64,000 nucleotides of DNA. Origin: Tetrahymena thermophila SB210. Lineage: Eukaryota > Ciliophora > Oligohymenophorea > Hymenostomatida > Tetrahymenidae. This document shows positions 1 to 11,006 of this stretch, in pieces (the first letter of the stretch is position 1; each line of letters starts with the position of its first letter). The stretch is from contig NW_002476534.1 of the NCBI RefSeq assembly GCF_000189635.1, positions 558,001 to 622,000 on the forward strand. Direction: 5' to 3'. The notes under the pieces were generated by a model. It was not told the DNA's origin and ran no database searches. It saw nothing but the letters and a program-made list of their open reading frames with translations. The position numbers were made by a program, and so were the translations under genes.

Positions 1-458
1 CTAAATAAATAATTGAAAGAAACTTTACCTACGTATTTATAGAAATTCTATATAGATTCTATGCTGGATTTGCTACATAAAGTTTTTTTTGCTATAAATA
101 TTATTTACTTCTTGAGATCTTTTTTAGCTTTGGTAATTCGATATATCTCATGTTTAACTTTGATTTATCAATTTCCGACTAATATAGATATCCTATTTGC
201 TACTTGCAGAGTTAATTTGATGAAAATACCTCATTTAAATCAATATTGAAATCTTTTTTGAGATCTTTTTACTAAGCTCTTGCTATCATCTTCATAATCA
301 CTGAAGTAAATTTAAATATTTATTAAACTCTGCTTTTCTAAGCATTTCCCATAAATATAACTAGATTATGAAGGAACCAATAGATTCATCAGGAAAAATT
401 TATAGCCATTAATTGATATCTTTAACAGCCTTTATCACTTTTTATAACTATTAAAAGA
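1..458. other. AT-rich spacer, no gene seen
   Basis: No frame on either strand shows the mixed-codon composition of the real genes nearby. The one conventional ORF here (61-249) is rich in F, I, L and Y only, as expected from random AT-rich DNA. Confidence 0.6.
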
Positions 459-888
459 TCAAGACAGTAATTCGTTCTGCACAATTATCCTTATCTATGT
501 ATAATAATTAATGATTTCTTATTATTTTATTTATCCTCTTTTGTGATATTAAAAATGTTTCTTAATATTAATGAGTTTATTTTAATCATTTTGTTTAAAA
601 TAATTTTTAAGAAATAATATTTTTAAAAATAGAATCTTGCTTGTAGTTGATTACTTCATATATATTGGATTTATTTATGCTTTCTGCTCATAATATATAT
701 CAGATATGTTAGGAACTAATTCTGTTGGTGAGATGTCAAATTTTGGAAAAAGCTTTTTAGCAATTTCTCTTTCTATATGTGTTGCAATAATTTGCTCTAT
801 TCCAGATATTGCATAAGCTGCATACGAAACTATTTGCTCAACTTCTCCTATTTCAAAATTAGCTAAAGATAAAATATAAAAATAAATG
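459..888 (-). CDS. doubtful 3' exon or gene fragment
   Basis: On the minus strand, a frame using TAA/TAG as glutamine runs from about 888 to a TGA at 461-459. Its central part (about 870-660) has a compositionally balanced, protein-like stretch with segments such as EIGEVEQIVSYAAYAISGIE and KLFPKFDISPTELVPNISD, unlike the F/I/K/N-only translation of the surrounding spacer. A splice-acceptor-like TCTTTAG lies just before it (about 853). No in-frame ATG and no convincing upstream exon was found between it and the channel gene that starts at 1865 on the other strand. It could be the last exon of a gene whose other exons I cannot see, or a decaying fragment. The part nearest the stop is low-complexity and may not be coding. 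I do not recognise a family. Confidence 0.3.
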
Positions 889-1864
889 GCATAAAAAAAT
901 CTAAAAAAGAAAACAAAAATTTCAATAGATCCAACAAATATTTAAAAATAAAGATACTAAAATATAGAAAGAAATAAAAAAATTGTATTTGTAAACAACA
1001 AAAAAAATACTAAAAACCCTAAAGAAGAAGGCCTTTAAATTATAAAGAAATGAAATATTTTCAAGTATTAATTAACAAAAATACATACTAATTACAATTC
1101 CCAGTTTTAGTCTTAAATATGAAATATTTAATATTAAAATAACTTTAATAAAAAATTCATCAACTATTAAATTATAAAAAAATTAAAATTACAATTTAAT
1201 TTTTATTTGCTATTTCTATAAAATTTAAGATATGTAAATTAAAAAAATTGTAACAAATAAAAAATAAATAAGTAAACATCAAAAACAAGGTGAAAAAAAG
1301 TAAACCCACAAAAAATTAATTAAAACAAGAAGAAAAAACCAAAAGCAAATCAAATGTCTTAAAATGGATAATATCTAAAATATATAAATATAGTTTTAAT
1401 GTATAATACATGGTCATAAATATTGATAAATTAAAATGTGTAAAATAAATATATATAAAATGAAAATAATTATTAAATTGTTGTTTGTTTAATGAATAAA
1501 TCAATAGATTACATTCAAAACTTGTTAAATTACGTTTATTGCCTTTAATATAGTATAAATTTTTTATTAAATAGTTAAATATCTAAATAAATAATTAAAT
1601 AAATGTGAAATATAAAATTTAATTGATTGTCTAGCTTTGAATTAGTTCGTATTTAAAAAAAATTAATATGAGTAATTAAATGTGTGAATGAATGAATGAA
1701 TGTACTTGTTTTTTAATAAGATTTCTTGCATTGCCTAATAAATTTTGGATGTTAGTCTCTTTATAAAAATTTATGCATAGAAAACAAATTGCTTTTTTTT
1801 GTTTAATTTTATTAAGTTTATATTTAGAGTTTTATTAGTAGAAATAATTAATTTATAATCAAAA
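889..1864. other. AT-rich spacer upstream of the channel gene
   Basis: No supported gene. The 62-residue ORF at 1504-1316 has the F/I/Y/L bias of random AT-rich sequence. The segment presumably holds the promoter of the channel gene that starts at 1865; no clear motif was recognised. Confidence 0.6.
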
Positions 1865-4800
1865 ATGATAACTACTAAAGAAGATGAGGATGGCTCTATT
1901 TGCTATTAAGACTTTACAAAAAAAATATTTAGAGTATCAGATAGCGGATAATGCAAATAGTTAGATGGCGAGCAGGAAAATTATCAATTTTTTTAAGCAG
2001 ACTTTTCTTAATAGCAAAATTCTTAAACTCAATAAAATGATAATGATAGTATTCTTTCAAAAAATATTGTTTCAAGGAGAGGGAAGAACGAACATTCATT
2101 TTAATCTAGGGATTTATAAATTTGTTTTGATGAGACTTTGAATAATGAAATTTAGATTCCTTTTAGTTAAAAAACATTTGAAACTCCATAGAATAGAGAT
2201 TAAAAAATGAAACCTTTAAGTAGCAAAACTCAGAATACTATTCATATTAATAATCAATAAACATAATTTGTAACTTTATGTAAAGATGATATCAGCCAAT
2301 TTAACTATTTTGATCATTAATTTCCAACAAACCATTACGATAAGTAAAATTTGAATTTAGAAGATAGCCGAATTGATAAATATACTATTCCAGTCATTTG
2401 GAGGAAGAAATTCTTTAAGCTGTTGTATTTAACCAATCATCTTAGATTTTCAGTCAAAAAAGTTCTACTTTTTTTTAGACCATATAATCTTACAGAGAAT
2501 TAGCTCCAAGCAATAAATGACAAATCTGCACAAACATTTAAAGAGGTTAAAAGCTAGTAATAGCATAATATGAAGAAATATTAACCAATAAAGAGGTCAA
2601 AACTTCAAAAGAAGCTTAGAAATTATTATATATAATCAAAAAAGAAAATAAAATGCATAATCGTGCCAATTGAAAACGTTGTAGAAAGAGTTTATAATTT
2701 TATTTTACAGCTCGATAGGGTGATTCCTCTAATTAATCCTTTCAGCTTTTTTATGATGATTTGGGATTTTATTGTTATTTTACTTTCTATTTTCAATCTG
2801 GTGTTTATCCCTTATTACATTTGTTTCATTGGTCAAGTAGAAGCATAGGATATGACTAGTTTTTTATAGAGAATCAGCTATATCATCTATATATTAGATA
2901 TTTTTGTCAGTATGAATACAAGCAATTATGTTAAAGGTAATTTGCATTTTTTAATTTACATTTCATGCAAATCATATTAATAAATAAAATTTAGGCGAAC
3001 TTGTTCAGGTGAGGAAATAAGTAATTAAGGGATATTTTAGAAAATATTTATTTTAAGATATCATTTGTTTGCTTTGTCTTTTCTTTGATAATCCCTTTAA
3101 CTCCCCTTTGCTAAAAATGCTTTTTTTATTTAAAATGATAAAAGTAGGAGATTTGATAGAGAAAAATAGAGAGTTTTTTCAAATAGATGATAAATATTCT
3201 TCGCTTACCAATTTAATCTTATTGATGACAAAAATTATTTATCTTTGTCATCTTTTTGCTTGCTTTTTTTATAAGATAGGTAGATTTTCTTAAAACCAAG
3301 GAGAGTAATCTTGGCTGGACCAACTGAGCGATTCGAGCAACCAGACACTCTATATTAATGCTATTTATTATGCTTCGGTTACTATTACAACAGTTGGATA
3401 TGGAGACATAACTCCAAAATCATATATTGAAAAAACATTTATTGTAATTATGGCGTTTATTTGCTGTGCTAATTTTGGTTATGCAATGAATTAAATTGGA
3501 CTCATCATTTAAGAGTATAATGAAATAAAAGTTTAATACAGATAAAATATAGCTACCATAAACAAATACATGAAAGAAAGAGATGTAAACAAATTGTTGT
3601 AAAGTAAAGTCAGAAAATACTTTGAATATATCTATTCAGAGTCAGAGAATTTTAACAGTCATAGTGACTAAGCCCTCTCCAAGCTTTCATCAAACTTGTA
3701 GCTACAAATAAAAAAAGAAATTAATTTAAGATCTCTTAAAAACATACCATTTCTATATACAATATTTTCCAACGAGTGTCTTGAGAAAGTTGCACTAAAA
3801 ATAAACGAAAGGTCATATGGCATAGGAGAAACAATTGTTGACTAGAATGAAATTCAAAAGCCTACTTTGTACTACATAACAAAAGGAGAAGTTACCATCT
3901 ATCTGAAAGATTAGTTCTAAGTCTATAACAAATAATTTAAATAGCTCAAACCAAGCAACATTTTTGGAGAATATTAATTTTTTTCTTCCTCCTTAGAAAG
4001 TCATTTTACCTACATCTCTTCTGGGTATTTTTTTATTTATTTTACAATTAATCAAAAAGTTTGTAGAAAAGAAAATCCTTTAGATTTATTTAAAATAATT
4101 TTTTATTTTATAAAAAAATTTAAAGTTGTTTGTTTTCAAAAAATATAAAATTCAAAGATGTTTGTTTTATGATTTTTTATTTTAATCATAGTATAACAAC
4201 TGTTTAAACTTTGCTTATGGAGGATTTAATTTAGGTTTTAGAAGAATTTCCAAATGAGAAAGAAAAATTTTGCTATGTAAAGGATAGAGTATAGCTTTAT
4301 GGGAAGGTCTAAGATATCAAAGTTTACTGCTACTCTTGTAAAAGTAGTAGCCATTTAGTTGATAATTGTCCATACCTCATGTATAAACCTAATTTAAATA
4401 AGGTCATTTACTAATTCTGTAAGTAGTCGAAAGATTTTTAAAAAGCTTTTAAAAGAAAAGCAACAAAAACTTTTTAAACTTTAAGTTAGCTAAATGATTT
4501 ATAAAAATAAGCTGAAAGTTTAATAGAAAATTTGTTAGACGATGAAGACTCTTAAGTTAATTTAAGCTTTTTATAATCTTAAAACGAAATACTTGTAGCT
4601 TAAAAAAGCAGGAATAATTCTGAGTAACTTGAATCTACTAATAATTTAGAATAAAAGCAAAAGTCTAGTGGTAACATATAAGAGATAAACTAAAACACGC
4701 TTATTAAAGTAAATAATGATTGTGTCCTTTAATAATAAGATACCTCGTAACGCTGTTTAGATTCTGAAAAAGAAATTAACTTCAATTTGGAATAATAAAG

Positions 4801-5584
4801 AGAAAGATTATCTGAATTAGGGGGATTTAAAAGAAAACCATCAATATAAAAAAATGATGAATATAACTCTTAGCATTCTTTGCTCAATCAAGGTTATCAT
4901 AGAAAAAGTAGTATAAATATAAATGGTAATAACAATTTATATGGTGAATTCAAAGATAAATAGCAAGAACTAATTATTAAAAATAGAAGGCAGTCTAAAA
5001 TAAGAAGTGAAGATATTTAAGCATCGTTTTTGCTTTAATAAAATTAGTAGCAAAACAAAAATCATGTATAAGAAAAAAGAAGAGAATCTATATAAAACGT
5101 AATGCAAGTTGCTTAGTTTTAGAATAATATTATTAACAATGAACTATAATAATAAATGTAAAGCTTGTTTAATCAATTTCTTAGTGAATTTAAATAAATC
5201 TAGACTATCTAAAATAAAGAAGTCTAGAGACTATCAATAAGTAATGAATAGTAGTTTTTAAAATCAATACAAGTTGATAACGATTTTAATTAATATGTCT
5301 TAAAGCATACATCAATCAATTAATACAAGCAACAATACATAGAAAACTTGCTTGATAAAAAAGCTACGAATAATGCTACTAATAACGACTCACCATTTCA
5401 TGAGACTTATGAAATGGATACCCTTAAGATATTTAAATATTATTTTTTACACAATAACGTAGATAAAGTACTACGTGAATATTATATAAAATATAGCAAA
5501 AACTTTTATCTTCAAAAAGAATAATTCAAAAAGAAAAGGATTTTAAATAAAAAAGTAACTAAACAAATTTAATAAAAGAAATGA
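1865..5584 (+). CDS. cyclic-nucleotide-gated-type K+ channel with C-terminal zinc knuckle
   Basis: This is a plasma-membrane or ciliary potassium channel of the HCN/CNG/EAG superfamily. Exons are 1865-2936, 2995-4024 and 4192-5584; the introns (58 and 167 bp) are GT..AG and the joined frame gives 1164 residues ending in TGA. A hydrophilic N-terminus (about 1-280) is followed by S1 near residue 290 (IWDFIVILLSIFNLVFIPYY), further hydrophobic helices, and the pore with the K+ selectivity filter TTVGYGD near residue 490. A C-linker and a cyclic-nucleotide-binding fold follow (about 600-715, with GERSYGIGE-like, ITKGEV and NIFGEYQFF motifs). After the fold comes a CX2CX4HX4C zinc knuckle (CYSCKSSSHLVDNC, about 745-758) and then a 400-residue Q/N/S-rich tail. 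The S4 segment is poor in arginine, so voltage sensing may be weak. Ciliates carry large families of such channels. The channel call is firm; ligand and gating are not known. Confidence 0.92.
2937..2994 (+). other. intron 1 of channel gene
   Basis: A 58-bp GT..AG intron (GTAATTTG...AAATTTAG) in phase 1. Removing it joins two open frames in the transmembrane region. Confidence 0.9.
4025..4191 (+). other. intron 2 of channel gene
   Basis: A 167-bp intron (GTATTTTT...AATCATAG) inside the cyclic-nucleotide-binding domain. Read-through would hit a TGA soon after, while splicing continues into the zinc-knuckle exon. Confidence 0.85.
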
Positions 5585-6389
5585 ATAATGAAAGATTTTA
5601 ATTTTGTATCTTACTTATCTTCTATAAATTTTCTATAAATTAACTAACTAATTAAAATCTGTATTAAAAAATAACTAACTAACAAATTATAATTTTTTTT
5701 ACTATTTAAAACAATTCTATTTTCCTAATATACATTAAAGCTATGAGAAAGTAATTTTTTAATCATATTACCCTCTATCTTTATATATTTAGACTTTTAT
5801 TTATTAATATTTCAAGTAAAAAAATTAAATTTGATAACTTAATTCACCTATTAATTTTTCAATTATTCAGGTCCAATTCATCAAATTTTAAAAAATGTAT
5901 GCATTAAAGCCCATTTTATTGTGCATAGGTCAAAAATAGGGAGGGAAATGAACCTTCAAATATATATGAGGAACTACAGTATCAATTATTCATTATTTCT
6001 TGAATTGTTAGTTTATTTAATATGAAAAGTATTGAAATTGTAGATTCTATTTTTTCAAAAATAATACTCTAAACATTATTTTTTTTAAATGTAAAAAAAA
6101 GTAAAGCAACTAAAAAAAAAAGAATAAAAACCATAAAAATTCCTAATTCTTGTTATTATTTTTTGATTAAAATATTTTGTTAAATCGATAAAGAATTAAT
6201 TAATTATAAATCTAGATTAAGCTAAACATTTTACTTGTTTGTATTATTGACCCCTGCTTCCCTGAATAAAACTCTTAAATTTTACAAATTTGAACTCTTT
6301 GCAACCAAAAAACAAAATATAAATACAAAAATTATGTTTTTTAGATTTATTTAAAAATAAAATGAGATAAAATCTAATAAAAAGCTCAT
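5585..6389. other. spacer between convergent genes
   Basis: The 3' ends of the channel gene (+) and the E4 gene (-) face each other here. I see only AT-rich sequence and short A/T runs, with no supported feature. Confidence 0.6.
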
Positions 6390-9300
6390 TCATTATTCAT
6401 TTTGTTAATCATTTGATAGAACATCGTCACCAATATTGTTGCTACTTTACAATTCCATATCACTTCTAATTTCATTTAAGTTAAATGCTTAGTTTGTTAC
6501 TGATCCTTCATTGCCATCCTTTGTAACCATTTCACTTAAAAAGGAAGAAGTTGATATGGCTTCTTCGTTATCTTTTTATTCTTCAGTCTCAATATTTTTA
6601 GCTTACTTTTTCAATTTATTTTTTTATAATTGCTAATTAATAAATTCTGATATTTCTTATTTTAGCTCTAGCATTGGAATCAAATCAGATTCTTAAAGTT
6701 GGTCTCTGGTAAAAGGATCAGTTTTGTCATTGAGAAGGTGCTTTACAATAGTTACTCTATCAATAATAACTTCACTCTTTGGTAGCTTGACTGGGTCAGT
6801 CATGATTTGATTAAGCAGTGGATCTAAATATTTTTCAGGAACTTCGGCATAAAGGAGTGCCTCAGTTCTTTACTTCTCTTCATACATCTCAATGACCCTA
6901 CTTTAGAATGAGTTAAATTCATTTTAGATGCTTTCTGATAATATATTGAGAGTTTATAGCTTTGAAACAGATTTCTTAAAGGCTTCTATGTCAAAAATTC
7001 TCTCATCTTCAACAAGTGTTTAAACGAATTTATCATATTAGGAGTATTAAATGTACAATTTAACTATACACAATACTACTGTTTTTAAGTCAAAGCCTAA
7101 CTCTTTTTATGCCTTCTCATTCAATCTAAAAATATAAAACAACATTTTGTTATTAGATAAAAGAATAAATAAATAAATAAATTATATTACTAATCGAGAT
7201 GGTGATATGTTAATATTTTCATAAAAGAAATGTTTATAAAATTTGTAAGTTTGAGTTTGATCTCATCTTGGAGAAATATGTCTTCACTATAAAGAGAAAG
7301 AGTTTCTATATTCTTATAGTAAGCTGCTAAATACTAATAATACTTTTTTACATGCTGTTAGCTCTATTTCGCTTCACTTTCCTTTTAATGGTAAACAAAA
7401 TGGTTTACTTGATTTCTGTTTAAAGTTTAAAAGTGAAAGAATTTGCACATATAATTCGAAATTATATCTAATAAAAATATCAAATCATTAAAGTAAAGAT
7501 TTGCAAACTCTAAAAACATAATTTTATTTTATTGAGATATTTTAATAAGCTAGTTTGAACAAATTTTGTTTATTTTCATTTCTTAGTTTACTCTTAAAGC
7601 AATTTTGTTTGCCTATTCTTCTTCTTGATCTTATTTTTTCTTTTCTTAATTTTCTAAGAGGTATGTAAAAATTTTGCAAAAGTGGTATCTAAAGATAAAT
7701 TTCTCATTTAATTGGTGTTAGTGATGATGACCATCAGTCGATTTTTCGATTTCTATAAACACTTTTAACAGCCCAGGTATCATATACTCTTGACAAACTT
7801 ATCCTTAGTTGAGTAAAAAAGAAGGAGAGGACTCTTTAAGTGCATTATTTCTATCGAAGCCAATAATCATTGAAAAAATCTCTATAATCTTTTGTCTAAA
7901 GTGTGGGTTATTGCACCATTGTTTATTACCCATCATTATTATTTAGCAGTCTATGATTTTCTAGAATGAGCTCTAAAATGTTTCCAATAAAAAGTAAAAA
8001 TTATTTTATTTTTAAATTATGGCGAAAATTAAATTATTATTTATATCTTATATACTCACCTCTTTTAGTTCAATTAAAAAAAAATATAAACAATAAATAA
8101 ATTACCTAAAATTCTTAAATAATTTTAGGAAATAAGATAAGGACAAGAGATGTAAACTCATTTATGTCTTCGATGAAAAAGAAAGGTAATTGAGCATATT
8201 TTTGAGTGTATTCAGTCTAGAGCTAGTTTATAATTCCTTTTTCATCATACTACTGATTGTTTAATTTCCAACAATACAACACTTAAAGTTCAAAGAATTT
8301 AATTAACATAGAGTTGATATAGGGATCTTCTATTAGAATATTATATGATAATTTTTCTTTTTACTTTATCAAAAAATTATTGATTTCAACAACGTTGTGC
8401 TAGTTGAAGTGGCTTGCTGATATATTTAAATAATAAATTAACATTAAATGAATAATTATAAATAAATTGATTAATTAAATACCTTAATGTAGTTTTTCCT
8501 AAAATGACTTTAAGGTTTTGAAAAATGGAAGATTCAAATGAATGGCTGCCATTACAAAACGATAAATCTGAGAAATAAATTAAATGTTTTGTGTTTAATC
8601 TTAGCTTAATGATGTTTTGCTTTGTGGATGATTAGATTACTTTTACTCTTCTTCTTAATTTTCTCCTACTATTCCCTTTTTTTCCCCTTCTTATGGTTAT
8701 TAATTAGGCTATGAATCTTCTCCACTTTTTTACATTTATATTTTCAATATTTCTTTTTCATATTTTTCTTTGTCAAAAATTTGAATGTGATCAAAAAATT
8801 TATAGAAGCCAGTGGGCTCAGTAATGATATTTAAATCAAGATTGTTTATAACTTCATTCATTGTATTAAAATCTAATGTTAGGGATTAAGTAAAGTGCAG
8901 GAGTATCCTTAAGAAATTGTATAAAAATCCAGGACTTGAACAATGTTCATGAGAATGATATGTCTTGAGAATACCCTTATTCATATCTAAAATTTTTTCA
9001 ATCCAAAATATGAGTCTATCTTTTCTTTTTTTGGCTATTATGTTTAGCAATTAGTAGAAGAGCTTATGAAATTCATTAATTTTTTTTCTTATAATTTTAG
9101 TATCTTCTTGAATAAGTTTTTATACTTCTTTACTAAACCTTAAATTAACTTACTTAAAAACTTCCATAAATTTTTCCCATTAGTCAGGGAAAGTAGTTAG
9201 AGAAAGCATTAGCCCAAATATCGTATTGCCTTCTAAATAAAGACCATACTTAAGACTTTCAGAATAGAATAAAGGAGAACTATTTAAAAAATAATCAAGA

Positions 9301-10199
9301 ATGTAATCCTTAGTAAAAAGTTATTTCATTCTATCAATTGAATTAGAAAAAGGGTCCATATTCTCAATGCTTCCCTTTTCTCTTATGTTATTGTAAATAC
9401 GTTTGAATACTGAATTCATAATATTATGGAATTCATCATGCTTACTGAGTCTGTCCATAACTTCATTAAAAGTAATTGCGCTATATCTATTGAAGTTATT
9501 GTAAAATGCATCTAATAATATATTACTGATATCAAAGATGTTATTATGCTTCTCATCCTAAATACCTTCTAGATCAAAAGACTCATATTAAGTTAGCAAA
9601 GTAATCATATAATTAAAGCTTGATTCTATAATTTCATCATAGTCATCAGCAGAAATTAATAACTGCTACTATTAAACCTTCTTTTCACTATCACTTTAAG
9701 CAAAATTGTTTTTTTGTAAAATAATATTTTTATTATTAGCACATTTTTTAATGACTGAAAATAAATATTTCACTCTTTCTTCATGATTTTCAAAAAATAT
9801 TCCAATTTTGCTCTGTAAGACTTCATAAATAACAAAATCCTACACATTTTACTTGTTTAATAGCGGCTTCTTCAATTTTGGATCAATCAAATCGTTTTCT
9901 ATTTCCTTAAGCGAAAAGAATTGATTTCCCTATTCTTCTACAATAGATACTTATAAAAGTTATTCTAAAATATGGCTTATTTATTCTTCAGGGCAAAGGC
10001 TATCAAAATCAGGCTTTTTTTATTTTTGGGGTGACTAATATCCTTCATCATATTATTATCTTTCCAGCATGGCTAACCTTTCCCTTCTTTGCAAATCTTA
10101 TTACTTCTAACGCTAAATTTCTTCTAAGTCTTCAAACTCAGGAAGATCGTTGCTACTTTTTTGATCTAAATTTGAAGAACTTGAGCCTGAATTTCCCAT
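6390..10199 (-). CDS. ubiquitin conjugation factor E4 (UFD2/UBE4 family, U-box)
   Basis: E4 factors extend ubiquitin chains on substrates already carrying ubiquitin and act in proteasomal degradation, usually with CDC48/p97. Minus-strand exons are 10199-8483, 8416-8106, 7972-7191 and 7125-6390; the introns (66, 133 and 65 bp) are GT..AG and the frame closes to 1181 residues. The central elongating-factor core is recognisable (NPFS near IDRMKQ, ESLKYGLYLEGNTIFGLML, SSPGFLYNFLRILL, LPFFFIEDINEF). Near residues 1037-1105 lies a U-box (PLLNQIMTDPVKLP, ..DRVTIVKHLL..TDPFTRDQL). The protein starts MGNSGSSSS, which resembles an N-myristoylation start. After the U-box is an acidic, Q/S-rich tail of about 75 residues, longer than in yeast Ufd2. 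ATG 10199 is chosen because it opens the frame directly after an AT-rich leader. Confidence 0.93.
7126..7190 (-). other. intron 3 of E4 gene
   Basis: 65 bp, GTAATATA...TTTTTAG, phase 2, upstream of the U-box. Confidence 0.85.
7973..8105 (-). other. intron 2 of E4 gene
   Basis: 133 bp, GTAATTTA...CATTTTAG, phase 0, inside the core domain. Homology continues on both sides of it. Confidence 0.85.
8417..8482 (-). other. intron 1 of E4 gene
   Basis: 66 bp, GTATTTAA...ATATCAG, phase 1. The length is a multiple of three and contains no in-frame TGA, so retention would not break the frame. Confidence 0.85.
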
Positions 10200-11006
10200 T
10201 TTTACAATTTTTTCTATACTCGTTCAAATAACCTTCAAACTTTTTGCTAATAGCTTCTTTTAATAAATTTTATAAGTACTTTAAACCTAATCTTATTTAA
10301 ATAATATAAATTATCAAAATCCTTATTTCGCGAAAATTTTGTTGCTTTTTATTCTTTTTTCTATTGACTTAAATAGGCTCTGATTTTACAAAGAATCTCC
10401 AATAAAAAATTCTTCATCAAAAATTGATTAGTGAAAAATGGATTATAAAGAAATTTAGAAAGAGAATAATTACTATCATTATTTAAAATTGATTAATAAT
10501 TTTGTATTAAAACAATAAATAAACAATTTATTTTGCTTTAAAGTAATTACAAAATTTTAATATAATTAATTTAATCCTATCCCTACACCAATTATTATAA
10601 TTAAGTATACTTTAAAACATTAAAATAGCATATACACATCATAAAATTCTAACAAAAAAAATAGATTGCTTTTCCTTAATATGATTGATTTATAAAATTT
10701 CAAATAAGTAAGCTATATGTAGAGCAAGTCAAATTAATTTATATAAAGTAATAAGTAAAAAATCTAATATAATAACCTACTATTTTAAAAATAGGAAATA
10801 AAAAATAAAATTCAAAATCAATTAATACTTTAATGATGGTTATTTTATCATCTAGTAAATAAAAGCACAAAAATTATTATTTAAAAATATTTTAGTTTAT
10901 TTATAAAAATTATTTTTAGCTTCCTGCTTTTATAAAATTACCAGATATAATGATACTGATAATTGTAAAAATTTTATGTGAAATGATGAGCTTAATTTCA
11001 GAGGAA
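10200..11006. other. spacer upstream of E4 gene, with an E2F-like palindrome
   Basis: The segment lies between the E4 start (10199, -) and the stop of the next minus-strand gene (11007). The only GC-containing motif that stands out is a perfect palindrome TTTCGCGAAA at 10326-10335, listed separately. No gene is supported. Confidence 0.6.
10326..10335. promoter_or_regulatory. palindromic TTTCGCGAAA, E2F/DP-like site
   Basis: A perfect 10-bp palindrome about 127 bp upstream of the E4 start codon. It contains the core TTTCGCG of E2F/DP sites. In DNA this AT-rich a CG-containing palindrome is rare by chance. The role is inferred only. Confidence 0.35.
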
